Origin: Eubacteriales bacterium
Lineage (GTDB): Bacteria > Bacillota > Clostridia > Lachnospirales > Lachnospiraceae
Length of the DNA: 39,244 bases
Assembly (NCBI GenBank): GCA_030533405.1
Contig: JAUNJF010000028.1
Location: forward strand, 1 to 39,244
Direction of reading: 5' to 3'
Shown here: piece by piece, positions 1 to 8,839 of the stretch
Layout of the letters: each line of letters opens with the position of its first letter
Numbering within the stretch: the stretch's first letter is position 1
Notes under the pieces: generated by a model
The model's database searches: none
What the model was told of the DNA's origin: nothing
What the model saw: only the letters and a program-made list of their open reading frames with translations
Program-made: the position numbers and the translations under genes

Positions 1-478
1 CAGTCTTTAATAAATATTCTTTTGCTTGTTCAGAGGTTAATCCAGAGATTCTCTCTAGTTCCTGTAATCGTTGAGCTTCTAACTCTTCAACCTTTTGCCT
101 TTGCTTTTCCAAAGCCTGTTCTCTAGATGCTAAGTTTGCTTCTTTTTTCTCAACAGCTTCTGTCTTTCGATCCAAATTTTCCTCACGAGATAATACTCGT
201 TTTTCCATTCTTTGAACCTCATTACGACGATTTGAAATCTCTTTATCAAGTTCATTCTTCGTCTTAATTGACTCTTCCTTCGCCTCTAGGAGAATCTCCT
301 TTTTCTTTGCTTCAGCATTCTTTACAGCTTCATCTATAATCTCTCTCGCTCTATCTTCTGCATCTGCATTATTCTTTTCCACTACATTCTTACGATATGC
401 AAGGGATAAAAACCACGATACAATGATAGCTACGATTAAAACAATAGCAAAAACCACAAAAATGATAGGTTTAACCAC
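1..478 (-). CDS. rny: Ribonuclease Y, N-terminal part (runs off the window)
   Basis: This is the start of RNase Y, the membrane-anchored endoribonuclease that initiates mRNA decay. Only about 159 codons are inside the window, so the KH and HD domains are not visible. The protein opens with a hydrophobic anchor (roughly residues 3-25) followed by a long charged coiled coil rich in E, K, A and R. It ends in a stretch like the family signature LERISGLTSEQAKEYLL. I chose a GTG start at 478 because a strong AAGGAGG lies just upstream and no ATG fits. A near-consensus promoter precedes it. recX lies upstream on the same strand. The identification rests on the anchor, the coiled coil and the SGLTSEQAKE segment. 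Confidence 0.9.
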   Translation of the reverse strand, partial: MVKPIIFVVFAIVLIVAIIVSWFLSLAYRKNVVEKNNADAEDRAREIIDEAVKNAEAKKKEILLEAKEESIKTKNELDKEISNRRNEVQRMEKRVLSREENLDRKTEAVEKKEANLASREQALEKQRQKVEELEAQRLQELERISGLTSEQAKEYLLKT

Positions 479-535
479 AGGAGCACCTCCTTATTAAATT
501 GTTATCGTTGCAATTGACATAAAAGCAACATATAG

Positions 536-564
536 ATTTTAACTTTTTTTCTACATTATGTCAA
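536..564 (-). promoter_or_regulatory. Sigma-A promoter for rny
   Basis: A minus-strand TTGACA (559-564) and TAAAAT (536-541) are separated by exactly 17 bases. This is a near-perfect vegetative promoter about 60 bases upstream of the rny GTG start. It lets rny be transcribed independently of recA-recX. Confidence 0.75.
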
Positions 565-608
565 GTCATACAACGGAAAAGGTGCTAATTCCTCCATAAC
601 AAATCGAA

Positions 609-1235
609 CTATTCAGATGTGGATGACACTATTTTTTGTATGCACTCCGTGATTAACGAATACGCAAAACCCTTTCCATAGAAATATCGAATCACTTTTT
701 GTTGAACCTTATAATCCATTAAATCTTTTCCATTTACATAATGTTCTAACTGGTGCATTAATTGCTCATCATCACAAAATTCCTGTTCTTCAAAATAGTT
801 ATGTATGATATCACTTCTAATTCCTTTTTGTTTCAAATCAAATATAAGCTTCTTTTTGCTTTTTTTAGAACCATATGCTTCCACATACATACTAACATAC
901 ATATAATCATCCAAATAATGATATTTTTTTAAGAACCCAACAACATTCTCTATCACATTCTCAGGATAATCCGTTTCTTTCAATTTTGTGCGCAGCATAT
1001 ATTCTGAATAAGGACGACGTTCCAACAAATATAAAGCTCGTTCTTTCGCTCGTTTTCGAATAACAGACTCTATTAGTTCCGTATATAAAGAAACATCCAT
1101 CTCCGAATTTTCATTTATATTGTATTTTTTTAATTCACTACCATATAACGCAAACAGAAACCTGTCATCAGAAAACACCTTATATCGTCTATTTCTGCTT
1201 TCTTCAATTCGAGTAATCCATATACTATTATTCAT
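609..1235 (-). CDS. recX: RecX family regulator of RecA
   Basis: RecX binds the RecA filament and modulates its recombinase and coprotease activity. The 208-residue product has the family's three-helix tandem repeats: residues about 60-110 contain [20 protein letters not shown], and there are later repeats near [15 protein letters not shown] and [10 protein letters not shown]. The ATG lies inside the last codons of recA, an 8-base overlap, with an AAGGA sequence a few bases upstream. This implies co-transcription from the SOS-controlled recA promoter and coupled translation. Length and repeats fit the family well. Confidence 0.92.
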   Translation of the reverse strand: MNNSIWITRIEESRNRRYKVFSDDRFLFALYGSELKKYNINENSEMDVSLYTELIESVIRKRAKERALYLLERRPYSEYMLRTKLKETDYPENVIENVVGFLKKYHYLDDYMYVSMYVEAYGSKKSKKKLIFDLKQKGIRSDIIHNYFEEQEFCDDEQLMHQLEHYVNGKDLMDYKVQQKVIRYFYGKGFAYSLITECIQKIVSSTSE

Positions 1236-2271
1236 CTAATCCTTTTTCAACGTTCTCATCTGTGTCTGCTGTTACATTTTCCAATCCTGCATTCTCTCTT
1301 ACTTTCTTCTCGATTTCTTCTGCAATAGCTGGATTCATCTGCAGATAATTTTTTGCATTTTCTCTACCCTGACCAATCTTCTCGCCATTGTAAGAAAACC
1401 ATGCACCAGCTTTGTCAACAATATTCTCTTTCACAGCCAAGTCTAAAACATCACCTATTTTAGAAATTCCCTGTCCATACATAATATCAAATTCCGCTTC
1501 TTTAAAAGGAGGCGCCACCTTATTCTTAACAACCTTAACTCTCGTACGATTTCCAATCACTTCTCCATTTTGTTTTAAGGTCTCAATTCTACGAACATCC
1601 ATACGTACTGAAGCATAAAATTTAAGTGCCTGACCACCTGTTGTTGTCTCTGGATTACCAAACATAACACCAATTTTTTGTCTCAGCTGATTGATAAAAA
1701 TAACAACACAATTAGACTTGCTTATAATCGCAGTTAATTTTCTTAATGCCTGAGACATCAAACGAGCCTGTAAACCAACGTGACTATCTCCCATTTCTCC
1801 ATCAATCTCAGCCTTTGGAACAAGTGCTGCTACAGAATCCACAATCACAACATCTACAGCACCAGAACGAACCATAGTCTCTGTAATCTCTAATGCCTGT
1901 TCTCCACAATCTGGTTGCGAAATATATAGATTATTAATATCAACACCAATATTCCCTGCATAAATCGGATCAAGTGCATGCTCTGCATCAATAAATCCTG
2001 CAATACCGCCCCTTTTTTGAACCTCAGCAACAACATGCAATGCTACCGTTGTCTTACCACTTGATTCCGGACCATAAATCTCAATAATACGTCCTTTAGG
2101 TACACCACCAATTCCCAATGCCAAATCTAAACTTAACGAACCTGTTGGTACAGCATCAATATTCATGTTGGATGTGCTATCGCCAAGCTTCATAACTGTT
2201 CCCTTACCAAATTGTTTCTCAATATTTGCTAATGCGGCATCTAACGCCTTCATTTTTTCTTCGTTTGCCAT
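1228..2271 (-). CDS. recA: Recombinase RecA
   Basis: RecA forms ATP-dependent filaments on single-stranded DNA. It drives homologous strand exchange and triggers LexA self-cleavage. The 347-residue product is of normal length. The Walker A motif GPESSGKT is at residues 67-74, and the N-terminal segment [14 protein letters not shown], the metal-site region [10 protein letters not shown] and the L2-region phrase [13 protein letters not shown] are all present. A strong GGAGG ribosome site precedes the ATG. A LexA-type box and a clear promoter lie directly upstream. recX overlaps its 3' end. The acidic C-terminal tail is typical. Confidence 0.99.
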   Translation of the reverse strand: MANEEKMKALDAALANIEKQFGKGTVMKLGDSTSNMNIDAVPTGSLSLDLALGIGGVPKGRIIEIYGPESSGKTTVALHVVAEVQKRGGIAGFIDAEHALDPIYAGNIGVDINNLYISQPDCGEQALEITETMVRSGAVDVVIVDSVAALVPKAEIDGEMGDSHVGLQARLMSQALRKLTAIISKSNCVVIFINQLRQKIGVMFGNPETTTGGQALKFYASVRMDVRRIETLKQNGEVIGNRTRVKVVKNKVAPPFKEAEFDIMYGQGISKIGDVLDLAVKENIVDKAGAWFSYNGEKIGQGRENAKNYLQMNPAIAEEIEKKVRENAGLENVTADTDENVEKGLDE

Positions 2272-2285
2272 TCTTTCAACCTCCT

Positions 2286-2297
2286 GAACATTTGTTC
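2286..2297 (-). promoter_or_regulatory. LexA (SOS) box of recA
   Basis: The 12-base sequence GAACATTTGTTC matches the Gram-positive LexA operator core GAAC-N4-GTTC exactly. It lies just upstream of the recA ribosome binding site and about 10 bases downstream of the -10 element. A bound repressor would therefore block transcription initiation or early elongation. DNA damage control of recA-recX follows from established knowledge of the box. Confidence 0.88.
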
Positions 2298-2306
2298 GTT
2301 TTTTTT

Positions 2307-2335
2307 ATAGTAATATATTATGATTAAAAAGTCAA
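2307..2335 (-). promoter_or_regulatory. Promoter of recA-recX
   Basis: On the minus strand TTGACT (2330-2335) and TACTAT (2307-2312) are separated by 17 bases. The LexA box lies immediately downstream, covering the expected start of transcription. The placement supports both calls. Confidence 0.6.
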
Positions 2336-2511
2336 CAACAATCGAAAATATATTCGATTATTATTCCAATCAAAAACCTCCTTGTTTCACAGGGTATCAT
2401 ACACCCATGTCAAAATAGGACAAAATTTTAAAAAAATATAAAATTATTTAATATATGGGAAAAATTTAGAATTATGAATAAAAAAATGATGCAAGAATCA
2501 TACCATTTTCT

Positions 2512-2539
2512 TTACTTCTTGTAAAGACTTTTATATAAT
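2512..2539 (+). promoter_or_regulatory. Probable promoter for tmcAL
   Basis: A perfect TATAAT (2534-2539) is preceded by a TTTACT-like -35 (2512-2517) at 16 bases. It lies about 30 bases upstream of the tmcAL start. The rest of the recA-tmcAL gap (about 2340-2510) is AT-rich and I see no further signal there. Confidence 0.5.
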
Positions 2540-2567
2540 CATTTTACGAAACAAACAGGAGGTATAT

Positions 2568-3800
2568 ATGGGAAATATTGGCATCATTACAGAATACAAT
2601 CCATTTCACAACGGACACAATTATCAACTTCAACAAATCCGTTCACAATTTCCTGACAAAAAAATAATTTGTATTATGAGTGGTAATTATGTGCAAAGAG
2701 GCGAACCAGCCATCTATAACAAATACCTTCGCACAGAATGTGCACTCTCTTCTGGAGTTGATATCATATTTGAATTACCAACCATTTTTGCAACCGCAAG
2801 TGCGGAATACTTTGCAACAGCAGCTGTCCTTGCGCTTGCCAAAACTGGTATAATAGAAACACTCTGTTTCGGAGCAGAAGACGATAATCTACAGCATTTC
2901 TATACAATCGCCAAATTATTAATTGAAGAACCATATTCTTATAAAAACGCTTTAAAAAAAAATTTAAAGGAAGGACATTCCTATCCAAAAGCCCGTAGTT
3001 TATCTATTGATGAATACTTTGGAAATAATATATACCATGATTTTCTCAAAAGTCCTAATAATATTTTAGGTGTCGAATATATAAAAGCAATTCTTCGCTA
3101 TAACGTTCCGATTAAACCCTATATTATCAAACGAACGGCTGCAGAATATCATGATATTTCCATTCAACAAAAAATCTGTTCCGCAACCGCACTTCGTGTT
3201 TCACTAAAAAATAATCCATCCATCTACGATTATGAGGAGAATATCCCGAAACAATGCGTGGAGCTTATAGCCCAATCACCATTTGGCAAACCAGTTTTTC
3301 CAAAACATTTTTATCCATATATCCAACATGCATTATGGGAACATCGTAACCACTATACAGATTTTGCAGATGTTAATGATGAAATTTCCAACCAATTAAG
3401 TAATTTATTACATTATCCACTGTCTATTGATGAGCTTGTACAATCACTCAGCAATCGAAATTATACAACGAGTCGTATTCGACATATTTTACAAAACATT
3501 ATGCTTGGAGTTCATTCTTCTGAATTACAAAGCATAAAGGATTTAGGATACATACGTTATTTACGACTACTCGGTTTTCAAAAAAACGCTTCTGATGTGT
3601 TAAAACAAATGAAAACAAGCTGTGAAGTTCCAATGATAAATAAAGTTGCACATGCAAAAAAAATATTATCTGATAATGATTACTCTATTTTTGAAAGAGA
3701 GCTTTCATTTAATATGCTTTACAACCAGGTTTATTATAATATTTACGATATACTACCCGATTCAGAATACAAACACACCGTCATAACCCATCATTTTTAG
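2568..3800 (+). CDS. tmcAL: tRNA(Met) cytidine acetate ligase (TmcAL, YlbM family)
   Basis: TmcAL uses ATP and acetate to make N4-acetylcytidine at the wobble position of elongator tRNA-Met. The 410-residue protein begins with the nucleotidyltransferase signature GIITEYNPFHNGH (residues 5-17), whose HNGH is the HxGH ATP-binding motif. The phrase IMSGNYVQRGEPAIYNK is another family hallmark. A good AGGAGG precedes the ATG. It stands first in a two-gene plus-strand operon with the ylbJ-like gene, a grouping also known from Bacillus (ylbM, ylbJ). Length is normal and no key residue looks missing. Confidence 0.93.
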   Translation: MGNIGIITEYNPFHNGHNYQLQQIRSQFPDKKIICIMSGNYVQRGEPAIYNKYLRTECALSSGVDIIFELPTIFATASAEYFATAAVLALAKTGIIETLCFGAEDDNLQHFYTIAKLLIEEPYSYKNALKKNLKEGHSYPKARSLSIDEYFGNNIYHDFLKSPNNILGVEYIKAILRYNVPIKPYIIKRTAAEYHDISIQQKICSATALRVSLKNNPSIYDYEENIPKQCVELIAQSPFGKPVFPKHFYPYIQHALWEHRNHYTDFADVNDEISNQLSNLLHYPLSIDELVQSLSNRNYTTSRIRHILQNIMLGVHSSELQSIKDLGYIRYLRLLGFQKNASDVLKQMKTSCEVPMINKVAHAKKILSDNDYSIFERELSFNMLYNQVYYNIYDILPDSEYKHTVITHHF

Positions 3801-3833
3801 CATATCATATAACAAAAGACAAAGGACCATTTT

Positions 3834-4712
3834 ATGAAAAAAAATATATTATTGTTTGTATTACTATTCATTCTTATTTTCTTTCATAATGCATCCATTA
3901 CTGGTGCCAAAAATGGTCTTTTGCTATGGTATCAGGTATTAATTCCTTCCCTTCTTCCTTTTCTACTAATCACAAACGCACTATCAGAAACAGATGCGTA
4001 TACTGCTCTTTCTCGTCACTTTAAAACCCTTTGTCCCAACAAAACCTATGAATTCATCGCTATTATAATGGGAAATTTATGCGGATATCCAATCGGCGGA
4101 AAGATCATAAATGACTTTATAAAAAATAATTATATTTCTGCTCATCGTGGAAAAAATATTTTATCTTTTTCTAGTCAGGCCAGCCCTATGTTTTTGATTG
4201 GCTACGTATACACACACATACTAAAACAAAGTCTGCCACTTCCAATTTTCTTAATCAGTATCTATTTGCCTATTATTCTATATTATCCTTTTTTGCCAAA
4301 CAATTCTCCATACCAACAAAAACATCATCTGCCGCAAAAAACCAATTTCAAAATCACAGATACCTTTATGCATGCTGTTCAAATCATGGTGAACATCGGA
4401 CTATATGTTATGATATTTTCGATTGCACTAGAAATATTATTACCATTTTGCCATCATACAACCTCTAAACTGATTTTATCACTTTTTGAAATCACAAATG
4501 GTTTAATGATAGTACAAAATCTACAACTTTCTGCTACTGTTAAAATACCCATGATTGGTGCACTCACTGCATTTGGCGGTTTTTGTAGTATATTTCAAAT
4601 TTTTAGTGTACTTGATTTTCCAGAAATACAAATAAAAAAGTACCTGTACGATAAATGTATTCTCTGTACAGGTACTTTTTTCATATTAAAGCTATATCTG
4701 TTATTTTACTAA
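3834..4712 (+). CDS. YlbJ-like membrane protein (nucleoside-recognition/Gate type)
   Basis: This is a 292-residue hydrophobic protein with about seven or eight membrane segments. It carries the YlbJ-type phrases VLIPSLLPFLLI, GNLCGYPIGGKI and TAFGGF. YlbJ is required for efficient sporulation in Bacillus, but its molecular role is not well known. Here it is shorter than the roughly 400-residue Bacillus protein. AAAGGA lies ahead of the ATG and tmcAL ends 33 bases upstream. The last 25 or so codons contain a perfect 15-bp hairpin with T-runs that looks like a bidirectional terminator, so the plus-strand transcript might end before the stop codon. The C-terminal sequence still looks like a normal family end. 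Confidence 0.75.
   Translation: MKKNILLFVLLFILIFFHNASITGAKNGLLLWYQVLIPSLLPFLLITNALSETDAYTALSRHFKTLCPNKTYEFIAIIMGNLCGYPIGGKIINDFIKNNYISAHRGKNILSFSSQASPMFLIGYVYTHILKQSLPLPIFLISIYLPIILYYPFLPNNSPYQQKHHLPQKTNFKITDTFMHAVQIMVNIGLYVMIFSIALEILLPFCHHTTSKLILSLFEITNGLMIVQNLQLSATVKIPMIGALTAFGGFCSIFQIFSVLDFPEIQIKKYLYDKCILCTGTFFILKLYLLFY
4635..4681. terminator. Bidirectional terminator embedded in the ylbJ-like gene
   Basis: Arms at 4635-4649 and 4666-4680 form a perfect 15-bp inverted repeat (core AGTACCTGTAC) around a 16-base loop, with T-runs on both strands. It sits between two convergent operons and should serve the minus-strand gene ending at 4718. For the plus strand it falls about 30 bases before the ylbJ-like stop codon. 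Confidence 0.85.
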
Positions 4713-4717
4713 TCTTA

Positions 4718-5938
4718 TCAGATTTTATCAGGCATAGAATAATCGTCTACAACACCCATGGATTTACCCATTGGCTGTGTTGTAACTTCAAATGCAGAAT
4801 CATCCTCACCTAATAAAGAATCATGAACAGATTCCTCAACCATGTTACGTCCAACTCTTGGTCCTCTCTTAACACGACCTTCCATAGGTGGAATTTCTCT
4901 TGCCTGTTCTCCATTTGCTTTATAAACTGTTTTATCCGTCTTTGCTGCTGCCGCCGCTTCTAACGTCTTCGCAACTGTTTCCTGCGCTGTCTGTGGTGTA
5001 TGCATCACTGGATTTTTCTTCTTTACAATCTTTTTTACTTTCTTTTGCTTTTGTGTATTTGTCTCAGCTGGTTGTGAAGCTTCCTCCTTCTTTGGTTCCT
5101 GAACATTTGCCTTGCCAGCCTCTACTTTTGCTTCTGCAACAGGCTTCTTTGACTCTAATGGTGTTTCGTTTGGTACAACCTTTTCTCCACTAGCAATAAA
5201 ATCAGGAAGCTCCACATTTGGAGTAGATGACTTTTTCTCTTCTTTTTCTTCCTTACCAGCCATCGCATGCTTTACTTTATCCATCATGCTTGTTTTTGGT
5301 TTTGCCTCTTCTTCTCGACGCTCTGTCTGAAGCGATTTCACTGTTTTCATCTTCGGTGCTCTTGTCACACTGTTTGGATTACCTGTAAACTCAACAATTT
5401 GATTCTGAATTTCTGTAAGATTCGCATCCGCAATTTTGTAATCATTATTGAGCATCTGAATTAGATTCTCATAATTTGCGCGCTCTGCCTCTATTGTAGC
5501 CTCTACATAATTGCGAAGACCTAACATCATATCATTTGTATACTGCATAGAACCAAGTCTGATTTCATTTGCCTGTGCAACTGCCTGTGCTAAAATATCA
5601 TTTGCCTGCACTCTAGCCATCTCAACAGTCTCGTATGCAGTCTGATTTGCTTGCGCCATAATCTCTGTTTCTGATACCATTTGTTGCGCTCTTGTACTCG
5701 CTTCTGCAATAATACCATCTGCTGTTTTTCTTGCATCCATTAAGATTGCTTCTTTGTTGCGCATAATCTTTTTACAACGATCAATTTCTGCTGGTATTTT
5801 AACTTTTAAATCACCAAACAGCTCATCAAACTCATCTCTTGGAACAATTACTTTATTAGAAGACAGTGCTTTTGTACTACAACTGTTCAAAAAATCCTCA
5901 ATCTCATTCATAACATCTTCAATACTTCTTCTTGCCAT
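4718..5938 (-). CDS. DivIVA-like/ATPase-subunit-like coiled-coil protein
   Basis: This 406-residue soluble protein has a helical, coiled-coil N-terminal half (residues about 1-185), rich in repeats such as ARKTADGIIAEASTRAQQM. This pattern is typical of DivIVA-like proteins and of the H subunit of A/V-type ATPases, to which such proteins are often assigned. From about residue 190 to 406 it is low-complexity and charged (E, K, P, T), probably disordered. A GGAGG site precedes the ATG, 30 bases after coaD. The rsmD-coaD neighbourhood and the coiled coil suggest a role in cell-envelope growth or division, but this is inference. There is no catalytic motif. Confidence 0.7.
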   Translation of the reverse strand: MARRSIEDVMNEIEDFLNSCSTKALSSNKVIVPRDEFDELFGDLKVKIPAEIDRCKKIMRNKEAILMDARKTADGIIAEASTRAQQMVSETEIMAQANQTAYETVEMARVQANDILAQAVAQANEIRLGSMQYTNDMMLGLRNYVEATIEAERANYENLIQMLNNDYKIADANLTEIQNQIVEFTGNPNSVTRAPKMKTVKSLQTERREEEAKPKTSMMDKVKHAMAGKEEKEEKKSSTPNVELPDFIASGEKVVPNETPLESKKPVAEAKVEAGKANVQEPKKEEASQPAETNTQKQKKVKKIVKKKNPVMHTPQTAQETVAKTLEAAAAAKTDKTVYKANGEQAREIPPMEGRVKRGPRVGRNMVEESVHDSLLGEDDSAFEVTTQPMGKSMGVVDDYSMPDKI

Positions 5939-5968
5939 TGTTTTTCCTCCATTTCATCTTCTACATTC

Positions 5969-6451
5969 TTATCTTGCAAAGCGATTCATTAAGCGCTCTG
6001 CCACCAACGGTGGTACAAAATCGGATACATCTGTTCCATAACTAGCATATTCTCTAACAATACTAGAACTTAAATACGCATACTCAATGCTTGTCGTCAA
6101 AAAAACGGTATCTATTGTATCCTTACTAACCTTTCGATTACTTTGTGCAATCTGCAATTCATAATCAAAATCCGTAACTGCACGTAACCCTCTTACAATT
6201 ACTGAAATATCATTCTCTCTCATATAATCAATCAGCAATCCATCGAAACAAATAACTGATACATTTTCAATATCTCTTACCACTTCTTCTAGCATCTGTG
6301 TGCGCTCTGCAATAGAAAAAAGAGGATTTTTCGCACTATTATTCAATACACCAACAATCACCTCATCAAACATAGCTGCACTACGCTTGATAATATCAAT
6401 ATGTCCATATGTAACCGGATCAAAACTTCCGGGATAAATTGCTCTTGTCAA
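5969..6451 (-). CDS. coaD: Phosphopantetheine adenylyltransferase
   Basis: CoaD makes dephospho-CoA from ATP and 4'-phosphopantetheine, the penultimate step of coenzyme A synthesis. The 160-residue product is of standard length. The ATP-binding TxGH motif is TYGH at residues 14-17, inside [12 protein letters not shown]. Further family blocks are [13 protein letters not shown] and the SSSIVREYA segment near the C-terminus. It follows rsmD by about 19 bases, the common rsmD-coaD pair in Firmicutes, and shares that operon's promoter. Confidence 0.98.
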   Translation of the reverse strand: MTRAIYPGSFDPVTYGHIDIIKRSAAMFDEVIVGVLNNSAKNPLFSIAERTQMLEEVVRDIENVSVICFDGLLIDYMRENDISVIVRGLRAVTDFDYELQIAQSNRKVSKDTIDTVFLTTSIEYAYLSSSIVREYASYGTDVSDFVPPLVAERLMNRFAR

Positions 6452-6470
6452 TGATACTCACCATTCTTCC

Positions 6471-7022
6471 TTACATTTTTTCTAAAAAAATGTGTTTATT
6501 TGTTTTATAAATTTTTTCTTTTAATATACGTAAACCTGGTATCTCCGCCTCTGAAAACTTCGTATCTAAGTTGGCTTCAACAATAATCAATGCCTTATCT
6601 GATAATATACTCAAAAAATCAGCACTCTGCAGCACTTGCAATTCCAAATCCTTTCCATACGGTGGATCCATAAATACAACTTCAAACGATATCATACCAC
6701 GTAACCTCGACACCGCCTGTAAAGCACTTTGACACATGACCTCACCCTGATCATCTAAATGCGTAAATTTCAAATTTTCTTGAATAATCGAACATGCTTC
6801 CCGATTTTGTTCAACAAAAACTGCCTTTTTTGCACCTCGACTTAATGCTTCAATTCCGATTCCACCGCTTCCTGCAAATAAATCCAAAAAACAAACATCA
6901 TAAATTTCATTTTGAAGCATATTAAATAAGGTTTCTTTTATTCGATCTGTTGTTGGTCTAGTATCCATTCCCCGTGGGGTTTTCAATGTTAAATGCCTTG
7001 CTTTTCCTGCAATTACTCTCAT
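6471..7022 (-). CDS. rsmD: 16S rRNA guanine-N2 methyltransferase RsmD
   Basis: RsmD methylates G966 (E. coli numbering) of 16S rRNA using S-adenosylmethionine. From the chosen start the protein is 183 residues. The SAM-binding motif is DLFAGSGG (47-54) and the catalytic DPPY is at 119-122; the N-terminal block RVIAGKARHL is characteristic. A GTG lies 9 bases further upstream, but it abuts the AGGAG ribosome site. The ATG at 7022 with 8-base spacing is preferred. It is the first gene of an operon with coaD and the coiled-coil protein. Confidence 0.96.
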   Translation of the reverse strand: MRVIAGKARHLTLKTPRGMDTRPTTDRIKETLFNMLQNEIYDVCFLDLFAGSGGIGIEALSRGAKKAVFVEQNREACSIIQENLKFTHLDDQGEVMCQSALQAVSRLRGMISFEVVFMDPPYGKDLELQVLQSADFLSILSDKALIIVEANLDTKFSEAEIPGLRILKEKIYKTNKHIFLEKM

Positions 7023-7040
7023 ACCAGTCACTCCTACTTT

Positions 7041-7068
7041 ATTTTATTAAAAAAGTACGAATTGTCAA
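7041..7068 (-). promoter_or_regulatory. Promoter of the rsmD-coaD operon
   Basis: On the minus strand TTGACA (7063-7068) and TAAAAT (7041-7046) are 16 bases apart, and the element ends about 19 bases before the rsmD ATG. The -35 is a perfect consensus. The mRNA leader would be very short. Confidence 0.65.
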
Positions 7069-7102
7069 TACTTTATGTAAATCATTTCCTTTATCACAGC
7101 TA

Positions 7103-8635
7103 TTATTTGCTATATTGTTCCATAAACCAGATACCTGTCTCTGAAAAGTCATCTTTTCCGAATCCATTTACCGCGGTTACTGATGATTTTAACAAAGAGG
7201 ACTTTTCATCTTTGTTACTTAAGTTCCACGCAAACATGCTCATGTTATTCTCCTGAATCATCTGCATCCATTTCTCTGCTTCTTGATAGTCAACTGTGCC
7301 ATTTCCGGACGCTTCACAAATACTACATTCACTCACAATGACAGCAATACCATTTTCACGCGCTTTTTTTACCTTATTTCGAATCTCCTCTTTATGCGTT
7401 GATGCATAGAAATGTACTGCATACATAATATTCTCATATCCTTTTATCGGATTTTGTGAAGCAATATCAACATCCTGTGACCAATTAGGAGTTCCCACAA
7501 TGATAATCGCATTTTTATCATTTTTTCGAATTACAGGAATCACTTCCTCCGCATAGGATTTTACCTGTTCCCAGGTTGTTCCATTGCATGGTTCATTACA
7601 AATTTCATAAATTACATTATTGTTATCTGCATATTTTTTTGACATTGTATCAAAATATTGTTTTGCTTCATCTTTGTGAATATTTGGATCATTGTCACTT
7701 AAAATATGCCAATCAATAATCACATACATACCAAGTTCGGTACATGCATCTACGCCCTGTTCAACTAAGGCTCTCAATTTTTCTTTATCTCCACCATTAC
7801 AATATCCACCATACTCCGCCGTATACATTGCCAAACGTATCGCATTCACACCATATTCTGATAATGAAGCAAATGCTTCTTTGTTAACATAATCCGGGAA
7901 CCATGCCAATCCGTGTGTAGAAACACCTTTTAACTGGTATGCTTTTCCTTTTTGATCCACAAGATCCGTTCCCTTTACAGCAAGTGCACCATGATTCTTA
8001 ACTGGTGTACCTTTTTCTTTCTTAGAAATTTTTTTCTCGGTCTTTTCTATCTTTACCTCACTGCTCTGCTCCGACTTTTCCGCTTCTTTTTTTTCATCTT
8101 CTTTATTTTGTTCCTGCATTGCATAAGTCTGTTCCTGCATTGTTAAAACAACCTGTTCTGGTTCAAATTCATTGGGACTTGCTAAAATAAATCCAAATGT
8201 CACCTCTGATTTTGCTACTATCTCTTTATTATAATCAACTGGTGTAATGAGCAACTGATTATCTTTGATTACATAATTCCCATTCCAGCTGTCCTTAATC
8301 TCTGTATTATCTGGTACTGAAACAACTACTTTCCAATCTTTCCCGTTTTGCGAAGAAGTATTTTGGATACTTCCTTCAAATTGTATACATACTTTACCAT
8401 CCTGTTCCCATGAATTACTATTTTTTACTGACACGGTATAATCTTCTGTTTTTGCGATTTCCTGTTCCTGTGTCGTCTTTTCTTCCGTTTCATTTTGTTC
8501 TCTCTGATTCTCTGAAGAAATAGCCGTTGTATTTTCAGATATCTCAGTTATTTTCGCATTTCCACATCCATACAACATACCCGTAAATAACAACAGCGAG
8601 CCCATTAAATATATTTTAGCAAATTGTCGTTTCAT
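7103..8635 (-). CDS. GH5 endoglucanase lipoprotein with CBM2-like domain
   Basis: This is a probable secreted, lipid-anchored cellulase of 510 residues. The signal peptide ends in a lipobox, LYGC (Cys24). Residues about 65-166 look like a CBM2 cellulose-binding fold, with DWKVVVS, SWNGNYVI and VTFGFILAS in the right order. A lysine- and glutamate-rich linker covers about 167-212. The rest is a GH5 barrel of the GH5_2 type: LKGVSTHGLAWF, RLAMYTAEYGG, the acid/base Glu348 in NEP and the nucleophile Glu436 in VSE. I chose the ATG at 8635 because GGAGG lies just upstream; a longer frame to 8671 would place residues before the signal peptide. It has its own promoter and appears monocistronic. Confidence 0.9.
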   Translation of the reverse strand: MKRQFAKIYLMGSLLLFTGMLYGCGNAKITEISENTTAISSENQREQNETEEKTTQEQEIAKTEDYTVSVKNSNSWEQDGKVCIQFEGSIQNTSSQNGKDWKVVVSVPDNTEIKDSWNGNYVIKDNQLLITPVDYNKEIVAKSEVTFGFILASPNEFEPEQVVLTMQEQTYAMQEQNKEDEKKEAEKSEQSSEVKIEKTEKKISKKEKGTPVKNHGALAVKGTDLVDQKGKAYQLKGVSTHGLAWFPDYVNKEAFASLSEYGVNAIRLAMYTAEYGGYCNGGDKEKLRALVEQGVDACTELGMYVIIDWHILSDNDPNIHKDEAKQYFDTMSKKYADNNNVIYEICNEPCNGTTWEQVKSYAEEVIPVIRKNDKNAIIIVGTPNWSQDVDIASQNPIKGYENIMYAVHFYASTHKEEIRNKVKKARENGIAVIVSECSICEASGNGTVDYQEAEKWMQMIQENNMSMFAWNLSNKDEKSSLLKSSVTAVNGFGKDDFSETGIWFMEQYSK

Positions 8636-8682
8636 ATTTTCCTCCATCATTTTATTTCCAATCCATAGCATTTCTAAACGCC

Positions 8683-8711
8683 ATCATATCACACAAACTA
8701 TTTTTTTACAA
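8683..8711 (-). promoter_or_regulatory. Promoter of the GH5 lipoprotein gene
   Basis: TTGTAA (8706-8711) and TATGAT (8683-8688) on the minus strand are 17 bases apart, with a TG extension one base before the -10. It lies about 48 bases upstream of the start codon. Confidence 0.6.
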
Positions 8712-8750
8712 TTCTGCCATTCTTTGTTCACAAAAAGAATCCTTTGGTTT

Positions 8751-8780
8751 TGATTATTTTTTAATTTTCTACAAATACTA
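8751..8780 (+). promoter_or_regulatory. Sigma-G-like promoter of the SASP gene
   Basis: TGATTA (8751-8756) and AATACTA (8774-8780), 17 bases apart, resemble the forespore sigma-G consensus TGAATA / CATACTA at one mismatch each. The element lies 59 bases ahead of a SASP gene, a known class of sigma-G target. A short ACAACA...TGTTGT hairpin follows in the leader (about 8786-8801). Confidence 0.6.
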
Positions 8781-8839
8781 TCTTTACAACATTTATGTTG
8801 TTTCTATAAATAAATTCAAAAGAAATGGAGACGAATATC

